NCBI GenBank assembly: GCA_017849575.1
Contig: JAFIGV010000029.1
Location: 62,001 to 126,000 of the forward strand
Direction of reading: 5' to 3'
Length of the DNA stretch: 64,000 nt
From: Flavipsychrobacter sp.
Lineage (GTDB): Bacteria; Bacteroidota; Bacteroidia; Chitinophagales; Chitinophagaceae
Below, piece after piece: positions 34,662 through 42,977 of this stretch. Position numbers and translations under genes: made by a program. Numbering within the stretch: the stretch's first letter is position 1; every line of letters begins with the position of its first letter. The notes under the pieces are model-generated. The model ran no database searches and was not told where the DNA came from. It worked only from the letters and a program-made list of their open reading frames with translations.

Positions 34662-35729
34662 TTATTTAGTAATCCATAAAACCACTCCGCCAGTGATCAG
34701 CATATTCACCAATGCCAGCGGTATCAGGCTTTTCCATCCCAGTTTCATCAATTGATCATAGCGGAAACGCGGAAGCGTCCAGCGGATGAACATAAAAAAC
34801 AGGATGAAAAGAATGATTTTGGTAAAGAGTGCTCCCACACAGCTCAGCACAAACACCCATTCCGGCGTATGCAGCGCTACCCAATCCATGCCCGGATAAT
34901 TATAGCCACCAAAAAACAGTGTAGCCATGATTGCCGAGCTGATGAACATATTGATGTACTCTGCAAACAGGTACAAGCCGAGTTTCATTGAAGAATACTC
35001 AAGATGATAGCCCATGTTCAGTTCGCTTTCCGCTTCCGGCAGATCGAAGGGTGCACGGTTGAGTTCGGCAAATGAGCAAACCAGAAAAATGAAAAAACCA
35101 AGCGGCTGCTTAAAGAAATTCCAGGTAAACCAGCCATCCTGCCAAAAACCATGTTGCTGATCTACTATGTCGCGCAAACTAAGCGACCCCGTAAGCATCA
35201 ACAAAGCGATGAGGGATATACCCATTGCCAGCTCATAAGAAATAGCCTGCGATGCGGCGCGGATACTACTCAGCAGCGAGTACTTGTTGTTCGACGACCA
35301 GCCTCCGAGCATGATGCCGTACACGCCCAGGCTCACTACGCCAAAGACAAAAAGCATCCCGATATTGATATCTGCCACCTGCAGCGAAACAACATGCTCG
35401 CCAATATGAAACGACGGACCCCAGGGTATCACTGCACTGGTCATGAGTGCCGTGATCATAAACATTGCCGGACCAAGAATGAACACAAGCTTGGTAGAAT
35501 TTTGCGGAATGATCTCTTCTTTGAAAAACAACTTACCTCCGTCAGCAAGCGGCTGCAGCAAACCCCATATACCCGCTCTTGCCGGACCGATACGATCCTG
35601 CATGATGGCGGCAACTTTACGCTCGCCCCAGGTAGAATAAGCAGCAATGCCCAGCGACACCAGCAGTATTACTGTGATCAGAATTATTTTCTCGATGATG
35701 AAAAGCCAGTCTGTTTGCAACAAAAGCAT
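34662..35729 (-). CDS. nuoH: NADH-quinone oxidoreductase subunit H
   Basis: 355 residues, eight or so helices, forms much of the quinone chamber. Markers: AYSTWGERKVAAIMQDRIGPARAG (quoted in part: ERKVAAIMQDRIGPARAG), LADGGKLFFKEEIIP, AELNRAPFDLPEAESELNMG and RWTLPRFRYDQLMKLGWK. A TAATTTTG box is 8 bases upstream of the ATG, so an internal promoter is possible. Confidence 0.96.
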   Translation of the reverse strand: MLLLQTDWLFIIEKIILITVILLVSLGIAAYSTWGERKVAAIMQDRIGPARAGIWGLLQPLADGGKLFFKEEIIPQNSTKLVFILGPAMFMITALMTSAVIPWGPSFHIGEHVVSLQVADINIGMLFVFGVVSLGVYGIMLGGWSSNNKYSLLSSIRAASQAISYELAMGISLIALLMLTGSLSLRDIVDQQHGFWQDGWFTWNFFKQPLGFFIFLVCSFAELNRAPFDLPEAESELNMGYHLEYSSMKLGLYLFAEYINMFISSAIMATLFFGGYNYPGMDWVALHTPEWVFVLSCVGALFTKIILFILFFMFIRWTLPRFRYDQLMKLGWKSLIPLALVNMLITGGVVLWITK

Positions 35730-35736
35730 AGCGGCG

Positions 35737-35744
35737 CAAAATTA
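35737..35744 (-). promoter_or_regulatory. Possible internal promoter box before nuoH
   Basis: TAATTTTG on the minus strand followed by CGCC, 7 bases before nuoH ATG; full TANNTTTG match in the 127-base nuoG/nuoH gap. No clear -33. Confidence 0.35.
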
Positions 35745-35856
35745 TAGTTCGTTAGTTAAAACTCTTAGTTTCTTTTTGGGTCCAGGCGGCAAGTTTGCTA
35801 TTGAGCTTTTGCGGCGTTGGCACCGTTCAGGGTTTGAGGTACTATTAGGCGATCCG

Positions 35857-36978
35857 TCATTTTCTACCTACTTCCAGCTTCCGTTGTCCTTCCAGTTTTT
35901 GATTGGGTAAAAAATCATCCTTATGTGCCGGTCCTTCAATTTTTGAGAGATCCACTTCGGGTCTGTTTACATCACTTACACTGTGGATATCAAAGAGCAG
36001 CTTCGGACTTTTACCAATAATCTCATTGACCAGCTCTGGCTGCGCTTCCACGGCTCCGCGGTAGTGATTTTGCGATATCACACTGTGCCGGCTCACTTTA
36101 GAAGGTCCTTCTATCACCCAATCGCTTGCCTGCTTTTTATGAAACCGGCAGTCGTTGCATATCCATTCCTCCACCTCGCCCCATTTATCCTTTCTTGCGG
36201 TAACGCGAAATACTTCTTCGCCACGGAACCACAGCCGCACTTTGCCCGAGCAGGTAGGACAGTCGCGGTGGGCGTCCACAGGTTTGGTAAACCACACTCT
36301 TTGCTTGAAGCGGAAGGTGCGATCAGTCAGCGCTCCCACCGGGCATACATCAATCACGTTGCCAATGAACTCATTATCGAGGTGCTTGCCAATGAGCGTA
36401 CTGATCTCTGCATGATCGCCTCTGTCCAACACGCCATGCTCGCGTTTGCCGGTAAGTTGCTCCGCGGTAAAGACACAACGATAGCAGAGGATGCAGCGCG
36501 TCATGTGGAGCTGTATATCGTCGCCGATGTCTTCTTTTTCAAAAGTGCGACGGTCAAATTCATAGCGCGTGCCCGCGGTGCCGTGCTCGTAGCTCAGATC
36601 CTGCAGGTGACATTCGCCCGCCTGATCGCATACCGGGCAGTCGAGCGGGTGGTTGATGAGTAACATTTCCACCACACCTTTGCGGGCATCTTTTACCCTT
36701 TCGGAGGTGATGCTTTTTACCTCCATGCCATCCATCACGGTGGTGCGGCAGCTTGCTACCAGCTTGGGCATGGGGCGCGGATCTTTTTCTGAACCCTTGC
36801 TTACCTCAACCAGGCAGGTACGGCATTTACCTCCGCTTCCTTCCAGCTTGCTGTAGTAGCACATGGCAGGCGGCGTCACATCTCCACCTATTTGCCTTGC
36901 AGCATTCAGGATAGTGGTACCAGCCGGCACTTCCACCGTTATGTTGTCAATTGTTACTTTAAAATTTTGATCACTCAT
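35857..36978 (-). CDS. nuoG: NADH-quinone oxidoreductase subunit G, short form
   Basis: 373 residues, against about 900 in E. coli. The N-terminal [2Fe-2S] ligands (CYYSKLEGSGGKCRTCLVEV), the His/Cys [4Fe-4S] ligands (DCPVCDQAGECHLQDLSYEH) and the third cluster (CILCYRCV) are present. A further Cys set appears at CPTCSGKVRLWF. The molybdopterin-like catalytic domain that ends NuoG in other phyla is missing; from family knowledge this is normal in Bacteroidota. It relays electrons from NuoF/NuoE to NuoI. Starts just inside the left inverted repeat of the inserted GxxExxY cassette. Confidence 0.92.
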   Translation of the reverse strand: MSDQNFKVTIDNITVEVPAGTTILNAARQIGGDVTPPAMCYYSKLEGSGGKCRTCLVEVSKGSEKDPRPMPKLVASCRTTVMDGMEVKSITSERVKDARKGVVEMLLINHPLDCPVCDQAGECHLQDLSYEHGTAGTRYEFDRRTFEKEDIGDDIQLHMTRCILCYRCVFTAEQLTGKREHGVLDRGDHAEISTLIGKHLDNEFIGNVIDVCPVGALTDRTFRFKQRVWFTKPVDAHRDCPTCSGKVRLWFRGEEVFRVTARKDKWGEVEEWICNDCRFHKKQASDWVIEGPSKVSRHSVISQNHYRGAVEAQPELVNEIIGKSPKLLFDIHSVSDVNRPEVDLSKIEGPAHKDDFLPNQKLEGQRKLEVGRK

Positions 36979-36988
36979 CGCTTTACTA

Positions 36989-37022
36989 TTTCTCGCAACG
37001 ACCGCAACGGCTATGACGACGC
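36989..37022 (+). repeat. Left inverted repeat of the GxxExxY cassette
   Basis: TTTCTCGCAACGACCGCAAC and the bases after it. The reverse complement of the right repeat starts with the same 13 bases, then one mismatch, then CGCAA, with GACGACGC recurring further in. It ends at the stop codon of the GxxExxY gene. Confidence 0.6.
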
Positions 37023-37420
37023 TACGACGGTAAGTTATTTGCTATTCTATGAATTCCGTCTTTTAAATACACTGTGTTGAAATTAATCAGCATACCCAAT
37101 CTTAGGTTTGCTAATCTCAGATAGGTAAGCACTTGTTTAAAGTGAATATCTGCCAATTTTTCAACGCTTTTTAATTCAACAATCACTTTGTTTTCAATAA
37201 TCAAGTCAGCTCTATATCCTGCTTCAAGTCTTATCGTTTCATGCATCAAAGGTATAGGGTGCTGTCTTTTAAAATCAATTCCCAATTTCGCAAGTTCATA
37301 GCAAAAGATCTCTTCATATACACTTTCGAACAGCCCCGGACCATACTGCCGATGTAACTTGAAAGCTACATCTAAAACAAGCCTGGCAATTTCATTTTCT
37401 CTCAACATAATTTCACGCAC
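37022..37420 (-). CDS. GxxExxY protein, PD-(D/E)XK nuclease-like
   Basis: 132 residues. The naming motif is seen as GPGLFESVYEE near residue 30. The nuclease-like core is RADLIIENKVIVELKSVE (Asp, then Glu-x-Lys), followed by FKQVLTYLRLANLRLGMLIN. Function is not established; the family is a frequent lone accessory gene in Bacteroidota and others. A start four codons later (MLRENEIARLV) is the commoner N-terminus. It lies between nuoF and nuoG and is bounded by inverted repeats, so I treat it as a mobile or relocated cassette. Confidence 0.85.
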   Translation of the reverse strand: MREIMLRENEIARLVLDVAFKLHRQYGPGLFESVYEEIFCYELAKLGIDFKRQHPIPLMHETIRLEAGYRADLIIENKVIVELKSVEKLADIHFKQVLTYLRLANLRLGMLINFNTVYLKDGIHRIANNLPS

Positions 37421-37470
37421 CGAGCGAAATGTTTGTTACGAAGCAACTGCGATCTATTGATTTCCCGCTG

Positions 37471-37504
37471 CGTCGTTGCTACTCTTTGCGATCGTTGCGA
37501 GAAA
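37471..37504 (-). repeat. Right inverted repeat of the GxxExxY cassette
   Basis: Plus strand ends GCGATCGTTGCGAGAAA; read on the minus strand it matches the left repeat. It lies 22 bases beyond the nuoF stop. Confidence 0.6.
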
Positions 37505-37526
37505 CATTCAACTGCCGCCAAAAACC

Positions 37527-38870
37527 CTAAGCCATCGCCGGCAACGGATCAGCATAGTGTGCCAGTCCGAAATTGCGAACCTGTGCCTCATCCGGGTGCG
37601 TAACATGCCACTCAAACTCATCGCGGAAATGACGAATAGCTGCAGCCACAGGCCATGCCGCTGCGTCGCCCAATGGGCAGATCGTATTTCCTTCTATCTT
37701 GCTTTGAATATCCCAGAGCAAGTCAATATCACTCATCTTTCCTTTACCGTACTCTATGTTCTTCAGAATCTTATACATCCAGCCCGTGCCCTCGCGACAA
37801 GGACTGCACTGTCCGCAACTTTCGTGATTGTAGAAACGAGCCAATGTCATGGTATGCCTTACTACGCACTGATCCTCATCCAATACAATAAATCCGCCCG
37901 AGCCCATCATCGTTCCGGTGGCAAACCCGCCATCCGAAAGACTTTCGTAGTTCATGTAGCGCGTTTCGCCTTTTGCGGTTCTGAACAATAAATTGCTGGG
38001 TACAATGGGAACAGAAGAACCGCCGGGAATACAAGCCTTCAGCTTTTTACCTTTAGGAATGCCGCCACAATATTCATCGGAGTAGATAAATTCTTCCACG
38101 CTTTCCTTCATGGTGATTTCATACACGCCCGGCTTGTTGATATTGCCGCAGGCGGAGATGAGTTTGGTGCCTGTAGAGCGACCCACACCAATCTTTGCGT
38201 ATTCTTCGCCGCCCATATTGATGATGGGCACCACAGCCGCCAGTGTTTCTACATTGTTCACCACGGTTGGGCGCATCCAAAGACCCTGTATGGCGGGGAA
38301 GGGAGGTTTGATCCGCGGATTGCCGCGCTTTCCTTCCAGAGATTCGATCAAAGCTGTTTCTTCACCGCAGATGTAAGCACCGCCGCCGCGCTGCACGTAG
38401 ATTTCGCAGTCGAAACCGGTGCCCAAGATATTTTTACCAAGCCAACCATTGTTCCTGGCTTCGGTAATAGCCTGCTCCAGTATGTCCACGATCCAGGCAT
38501 ATTCGCCACGGATGTAGATGTACGTAAGATTGCTGCCCAGAGCAAACGAACTGACGATAAGACCTTCTACCAGCAAATGCGGCAGGAACTCCATCAGGTA
38601 CCGATCCTTGAATGTGCCGGGCTCTGATTCATCAGCATTACAAACCAGGTGACGGGGCACACCTTCCGGCTTTGCCAGAAAGCTCCACTTCATGCCCGTG
38701 GGAAACCCTGCACCACCGCGACCGCGCAAGCCGCTCTTTTTCACTTCTTCCACCACTTCTTCGGGCGTCATTTTCAGCGCCTTTTCCACCGCGCGATAGC
38801 CGCCGTGTTTCCGGTAGGCTTCGTAAAAGCGAATGCCCTCGATATGTGCGTTTTCTAATAAAAGTTTCAT
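37527..38870 (-). CDS. nuoF: NADH-quinone oxidoreductase subunit F
   Basis: 447 residues. NADH site glycine-rich loop LRGRGGAGFPTGMKW, FMN site CNADESEPGTFKDRYL, and the N3 [4Fe-4S] ligands ESCGQCSPCREGTGW plus NTICPLGDAAAW. It oxidises NADH at the tip of the peripheral arm. In this operon the gap to nuoE upstream contains an extra gene and the gap to nuoG downstream contains the GxxExxY cassette. Confidence 0.97.
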   Translation of the reverse strand: MKLLLENAHIEGIRFYEAYRKHGGYRAVEKALKMTPEEVVEEVKKSGLRGRGGAGFPTGMKWSFLAKPEGVPRHLVCNADESEPGTFKDRYLMEFLPHLLVEGLIVSSFALGSNLTYIYIRGEYAWIVDILEQAITEARNNGWLGKNILGTGFDCEIYVQRGGGAYICGEETALIESLEGKRGNPRIKPPFPAIQGLWMRPTVVNNVETLAAVVPIINMGGEEYAKIGVGRSTGTKLISACGNINKPGVYEITMKESVEEFIYSDEYCGGIPKGKKLKACIPGGSSVPIVPSNLLFRTAKGETRYMNYESLSDGGFATGTMMGSGGFIVLDEDQCVVRHTMTLARFYNHESCGQCSPCREGTGWMYKILKNIEYGKGKMSDIDLLWDIQSKIEGNTICPLGDAAAWPVAAAIRHFRDEFEWHVTHPDEAQVRNFGLAHYADPLPAMA

Positions 38871-38914
38871 TCTTCTATATCAAAATGAAATAACAAGCAA
38901 CGAACCTGATATTT

Positions 38915-39400
38915 CTAATTAATTTTTGTGCTTTGCCGGACTAACAACTGCCATCTACCCTTCTCTTTCACAAAAACCATCATCACCGCCAATTTTAATG
39001 TCAATGGTTTCCCTTCATAAATTACATCGTACTTAAAGTACGCATGTTCAATTTGTATGTCGCGCCTCGAGTTTACTAGACCTTTCGGAGTTGCACATAT
39101 TATTCGTAGGTACCCTTCCTTTGTCTCTGACGTGTCTCCAGCTTTGAAATAGGGAAGCCTTTCAATGGAAAGATAAACGAGTTTTCCATTGAAGAGGTCA
39201 TTCAACACCGCTCGCTTGTCTTCTGCCCATCCATTCGAGTGCCCATACATCAAATCGTCATGCAGCAACCGCTTTAGGACAATTGTATCCTTATTAACCA
39301 GCGCCGCATTGATGTCTTCGACGATATTGAAAGCATTCTTCCCCGCAAAGCTTTCACCATAAACAAAGAGCAATAAGAAGCAAACTATATACCTGATCAT
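38915..39400 (-). CDS. Secreted NTF2-like (SnoaL/DUF4440) protein
   Basis: 161 residues from MIRYIVCFLLLFVYGESFAG at 39400; a frame to 39487 lacks a signal peptide and is rejected. The mature part looks like an NTF2 fold: DINAALVNKDTIVLKRLLHD, DLMYGHSNGWAEDKRAVLND and the final strands AVMMVFVKEKGRWQLLVRQS. The DUF4440 group has no single function; members bind small molecules or are enzymes. It interrupts the nuo operon between nuoE and nuoF and has no known link to complex I. Confidence 0.72.
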   Translation of the reverse strand: MIRYIVCFLLLFVYGESFAGKNAFNIVEDINAALVNKDTIVLKRLLHDDLMYGHSNGWAEDKRAVLNDLFNGKLVYLSIERLPYFKAGDTSETKEGYLRIICATPKGLVNSRRDIQIEHAYFKYDVIYEGKPLTLKLAVMMVFVKEKGRWQLLVRQSTKIN

Positions 39401-39458
39401 TGCAAAGGTTCGGAATCCGTAAAAGCTGCTTACTACCGGCATACTCTGCATGTTTTTC

Positions 39459-39548
39459 CTACAATTTCCGAATATCTTCAAACCCAAGCCAGAGCTGATA
39501 ACCAGGTAACGGCTTTGCGTTCTTCAAATATGGAATGATCTTGTTCAT
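39459..39548 (-). pseudogene. Truncated DUF2442-like remnant
   Basis: 29 codons starting MNKIIPYLKNAKPLPGYQLW and ending LGFEDIRKL at a TAG. The beginning resembles the N-terminus of DUF2442 proteins (lead helix, then a KPL-x-x-Y-x-L strand and F-E-D), which are normally 80-90 residues. The rest cannot be found in any frame downstream, so this looks like a 3'-deleted leftover. Similarity is by eye only. The start lies 4 bases after the nuoE stop. Confidence 0.35.
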
Positions 39549-39552
39549 CAGT

Positions 39553-40050
39553 TCAATTATTTATCGCCGCGTTTTTTCTGCATTCGTCTATGATCTGATC
39601 TACTTTTTCTTTGGTCAAATGTTCTTTATAAAATTTTCCGAGCTGCATCATCGGCGCGTAACCGCAGGCTCCGAGGCATTCTGCAGGTTTAAGTGTAAAC
39701 AAACCATCGGGCGTAGTTTCGCCTTCCTGTATGCCGAGCTTATCTTTTATGTACTGGATAATCTCATCACTACCATTCAGCATGCACGGACCTGTACGAC
39801 ACACTTCAAATACATAGGTGCCTACCGGTTTCAGATTGAACATGGTATAGAAGGTAGCCACTTCATACACTTCTATGGGAAGAATCTTAAGTAAGCCGGC
39901 TACATAATCCATCGTAGGAATATCCAGCCAGCCCTTGTTTTCTTCCTGCGCTATATGCAACAAAGGAATCAAGGCACTTTTCTGTTTCCCTTCCGGATAG
40001 CGGGCAATGATCTCTTCAGCCAGTTTTTGCTTTTCTTCTGAGAATTTCAT
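39553..40050 (-). CDS. nuoE: NADH-quinone oxidoreductase subunit E ([2Fe-2S])
   Basis: 165 residues. Thioredoxin-like fold with the N1a cluster ligands in CRTGPCMLNG and CLGACGYAPMM. N-terminal FSEEKQKLAEEIIARYPEGK is the family helix bundle. Works with NuoF. The upstream gap to nuoD (104 bases) carries short direct repeats and no gene. Confidence 0.95.
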   Translation of the reverse strand: MKFSEEKQKLAEEIIARYPEGKQKSALIPLLHIAQEENKGWLDIPTMDYVAGLLKILPIEVYEVATFYTMFNLKPVGTYVFEVCRTGPCMLNGSDEIIQYIKDKLGIQEGETTPDGLFTLKPAECLGACGYAPMMQLGKFYKEHLTKEKVDQIIDECRKNAAINN

Positions 40051-40070
40051 TTCTATTTGCCAATTCGATC

Positions 40071-40149
40071 ATCAGCTAAATCAGCTAATGTCTCAAGTGT
40101 TTTTAAAGTTATCTTCATTAGCTAATTTGCATATTGGCTAATCAGCTAA
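40071..40149. repeat. Five copies of a 9-base repeat in the nuoD/nuoE gap
   Basis: AT(C/T)(A/G)GCTAA occurs at 40071, 40080, 40117, 40133 and 40141; the first two are tandem and identical. Function unknown. Confidence 0.6.
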
Positions 40150-40154
40150 TTGAC

Positions 40155-41423
40155 TTATGCATCCAATTCACCCGCAATCACATTCAGACTACTAAGCGTT
40201 ACTATCGCATCGCTCAATAATCCGCCCTTGATAATTTCGGGATAAACCTGATAATAAATAAAACAAGGTCGGCGGAAATGCAGTCTGTACGGGCTTCTTC
40301 CACCGTCGCTGATCAGATAATATCCCACTTCGCCATTGCCACCTTCTACCGAATGATACACTTCGCCGGGTAAAATTTCTGTTTCGCCCATGATGATCTT
40401 GAAGTGGTAGATCAACGCTTCCATCTTCGTATAAACATCTTTTTTATCAGGCAGGTAAAATTCCGGAACATCGGCATGATATACCGACGGGTCAAGGTCT
40501 TTGAGCTTTTCAAGCGCCTGTGCAATGATGCCCATGCTTTCCCATATCTCGGTATTGCGCACCATGAAACGGTCGTACACATCTCCGGTAGTGCCTACGG
40601 GAATTTTAAAATCAAAATCTTCGTAAGAGCTATAGGGAGTTGCCACCCGCACATCATAGTCCACACCGGCAGCACGCAGGTTTGGACCCGTAACACTATA
40701 GGCAAGTGCCATCTCTGCGGTGAGCGGACCTGCGCCCTGGCAACGCTCCATGAAGATGCGATTTCGGTTGAGCAGGTCTTCAAATTCTTTAAAAGCTTTG
40801 GGAAAGGTCTGCATAAAGCTATCCAGCTTATCCCATGCCGCCTGCGTAAAGTTGCGCTCGAAGCCGCCGAAGCGACCAATATTTGTAGTCAGCCGCGAGC
40901 CGCAGATCTCTTCAAATATTTCGTAGATCTTTTCGCGGTATTGAAATACGTAGGTAAATCCGGTAAGTGCGCCCGTATCTACACCAATTACAGAGTTGCA
41001 CACCAGATGGTCGGCTATGCGGGAAAGCTCCATAATGATGACCCGCAGATAATCAACACGCTTAGGAGTTTGAATGCCCAGTAACTTCTCTACGGTAAGG
41101 TGCCAGCCGATATTATTGATGGGCGCCGAGCAGTAGTTGAGACGGTCGGTAAGCGGGGTGATCTGATAATAGGGGCGGCGCTCCGCAATTTTTTCGAAAG
41201 CGCGATGGATATAGCCTACAGTTGGCTCTGTGCTCAGTACCCGTTCGCCATCCACTTCCAGAATGTTTTGAAAAACACCGTGTGTAGCCGGGTGTGTGGG
41301 ACCCAGGTTGAGTGTGGTAGATTGCCTTGCCAGCGACTCTTCCGAAAGCTGTATATGATGGGCTCCCCGGTCAGTTTCCTTTGTGCCCGGCAGCATGCTT
41401 TTTATTTTATTGTCGGCTGTCAT
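40155..41423 (-). CDS. nuoD: NADH-quinone oxidoreductase subunit D
   Basis: 422 residues, separate from NuoC. Quinone-site and hydrogenase-like large-subunit motifs: NLGPTHPATHGVFQ, GVDTGALTGFTYVFQYREKI and GSRLTTNIGRFGGF; the tail PCFIYYQVYPEIIKGGLLSD is typical. Together with NuoB it forms the quinone-reducing site. 30 bases after nuoC. Confidence 0.97.
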   Translation of the reverse strand: MTADNKIKSMLPGTKETDRGAHHIQLSEESLARQSTTLNLGPTHPATHGVFQNILEVDGERVLSTEPTVGYIHRAFEKIAERRPYYQITPLTDRLNYCSAPINNIGWHLTVEKLLGIQTPKRVDYLRVIIMELSRIADHLVCNSVIGVDTGALTGFTYVFQYREKIYEIFEEICGSRLTTNIGRFGGFERNFTQAAWDKLDSFMQTFPKAFKEFEDLLNRNRIFMERCQGAGPLTAEMALAYSVTGPNLRAAGVDYDVRVATPYSSYEDFDFKIPVGTTGDVYDRFMVRNTEIWESMGIIAQALEKLKDLDPSVYHADVPEFYLPDKKDVYTKMEALIYHFKIIMGETEILPGEVYHSVEGGNGEVGYYLISDGGRSPYRLHFRRPCFIYYQVYPEIIKGGLLSDAIVTLSSLNVIAGELDA

Positions 41424-41453
41424 TCCTCTTCAAAAAAAAGTAAGTAATTGGCT

Positions 41454-41954
41454 TTACCTTCCAAACATCTCATCGTCTTTGTCGGTACGCTGAGGATCTT
41501 CCAGCGCATATTCTTTACGCATGGGGAAGTAGTCCATTTCATCTGCATTGAGAATTCTGCGCAGATCCGGGTGACCGATAAAGTTGATCCCGAAAAAGTC
41601 ATAAGTTTCGCGCTCCATCCAGTTTGCCCCGGGGAAGATTTTCGTAGCGGTAAACACATCAGGCTTTTCCGCAGAGACAAAAACTTTCAGTCTTAATCGT
41701 ATATTATCCTGCAGGTTGTGCAGATGATACACAACACCCAGTTCAGCGCCCGTATTGTCGGGATAATGCAGCCCGGTAAGGTCGGTCAAAAACCGGAAAC
41801 GAAGAGCTTCTTCGCCGTAAAGGAACTGCAGCACTTTCAGGTTTAGATCAGCAGCAGCGGTAACCGTCAGCATGCCGTGCGGTGTTTCAACCTGAAGGCT
41901 GTCACCGAATTTCTCCGTAAGCAGTTGTATTATATGTTCGTTGGTCAAAGACAT
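41454..41954 (-). CDS. nuoC: NADH-quinone oxidoreductase subunit C
   Basis: 166 residues. Family motif ANWMERETYDFFGINFIGHP followed by DLRRILNADEMDYFPMRKEY, matching the 30-kDa subunit signature. Peripheral arm, contacts NuoD and NuoB. 6 bases after nuoB. Confidence 0.96.
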   Translation of the reverse strand: MSLTNEHIIQLLTEKFGDSLQVETPHGMLTVTAAADLNLKVLQFLYGEEALRFRFLTDLTGLHYPDNTGAELGVVYHLHNLQDNIRLRLKVFVSAEKPDVFTATKIFPGANWMERETYDFFGINFIGHPDLRRILNADEMDYFPMRKEYALEDPQRTDKDDEMFGR

Positions 41955-41960
41955 TCCAGA

Positions 41961-42530
41961 TTATTGAATTCCGTAGCTCTGCATTAAGGCTTTGTATTGA
42001 TCGCTGGTACGGCGGCGCAGACTCTCATTACCCACCAGCTCCTGCAATTTCAGGATGCCATCAATGATTCCTTCTGGTCGTGGTGGGCACCCGGGCACAT
42101 AGACATCCACGGGTATAACCTGATCAATGCCTTGCAGTACAGAGTAAGAATCGAAGATGCCTCCACTGCTGGCACAGGCACCGATGGCAACCACCCAACG
42201 TGGCTCTGCCATTTGTATATAAACCTGCCGCAACACGGGTCCCAGCTTTTTTGAAATAGTACCTGCTACCAGCAGCATATCGCATTGGCGCGGTGTGAAA
42301 CCCATACGCTCCGATCCGAAACGTGCCAGATCGTAGTTGGAGCCCATTGTTGCCATAAACTCGATACCGCAGCAAGAGGTAGCAAAGGGTAGAGGCCACA
42401 GGGAATTTTTCCTTGCAAGCCCCACAACTTTATCGAAGGAAGTGGCGTAAAACCCCTCTCCGGCATATCCTTCAGGAAGGTCCACCAGCTTCACTTTATC
42501 ATTCGTATTGTATTGAACCGGACGTGCCAT
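41961..42530 (-). CDS. nuoB: NADH-quinone oxidoreductase subunit B (N2 cluster)
   Basis: 189 residues. The N2 [4Fe-4S] ligands: tandem Cys in FATSCCGIEFMAT, Cys in AIGACASSGG and Cys in PGCPPRPEGIID. These deliver electrons to quinone. The long C-terminal part (after about 150) is family-typical. Preceded by the inserted four-helix-bundle gene, 13 bases away, rather than by nuoA. Confidence 0.97.
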   Translation of the reverse strand: MARPVQYNTNDKVKLVDLPEGYAGEGFYATSFDKVVGLARKNSLWPLPFATSCCGIEFMATMGSNYDLARFGSERMGFTPRQCDMLLVAGTISKKLGPVLRQVYIQMAEPRWVVAIGACASSGGIFDSYSVLQGIDQVIPVDVYVPGCPPRPEGIIDGILKLQELVGNESLRRRTSDQYKALMQSYGIQ

Positions 42531-42543
42531 TAAATTTTGAATT

Positions 42544-42921
42544 TTAGATGTTGGATTTAGAATTAACCATATTCTCTTTTGCTGTTTTCACGATGGAAGT
42601 AATCAGCTTAATAAGCGAGGTATTTTCAGCCAACATTGTCGATAAATCAATTTCCGTCATTCTGCTTTCCGTAAGTAATTGCAGCCAGTATTCAGTTTCT
42701 CTGGCTTCTTTTGAAGCGATGCTCATTTTAGATACGAAATCAGCCTTGCTCTGGGCTGCTCCGGCCTCTACGATGTTTGCCCCAATACTTGTTCCCGACT
42801 TTAATAACTGCCTGGAAATAACAAACTCATTTTCTTCTATCAGCCTCTTATAAAGTTCAATGACATTGAGTGCAAATTGAAAACTTTTGTCTTTGACGAT
42901 ATTTTCCTTAACACCTCTCAT
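42544..42921 (-). CDS. Four helix bundle protein (23S rRNA intervening-sequence protein family)
   Basis: 125 residues. Diagnostic pattern: IVKDKSFQFALNVIELYKRL, SRQLLKSGTSIGANIVEAGA, SKADFVSKMSIASKEARETE and YWLQLL. The first known members are encoded in insertions within 23S rRNA, but most are free-standing accessory genes; function is unknown and they may bind nucleic acid. The gene sits in the nuoA/nuoB junction. Directly upstream are tandem heptamers, a pattern I recall as common beside this family. Composition is AT-richer than nuo genes. Confidence 0.9.
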   Translation of the reverse strand: MRGVKENIVKDKSFQFALNVIELYKRLIEENEFVISRQLLKSGTSIGANIVEAGAAQSKADFVSKMSIASKEARETEYWLQLLTESRMTEIDLSTMLAENTSLIKLITSIVKTAKENMVNSKSNI

Positions 42922-42926
42922 CCGTC

Positions 42927-42977
42927 ATTCAACATTCATTCAGCATTTATTCAACATTCAACATTCAACATTCAACA
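42927..42977. repeat. Heptamer repeats upstream of the four-helix-bundle gene
   Basis: Four perfect tandem copies of TTCAACA at 42950-42977, with degenerate copies (CATTCAACATTCATTCAGC) to the left. Located between nuoA and the inserted gene. Confidence 0.75.

Noticed and set aside
42927-42977. Heptamer array as a CRISPR
   Set aside because: Repeats are 7 bases, perfectly tandem, without spacers or cas genes.
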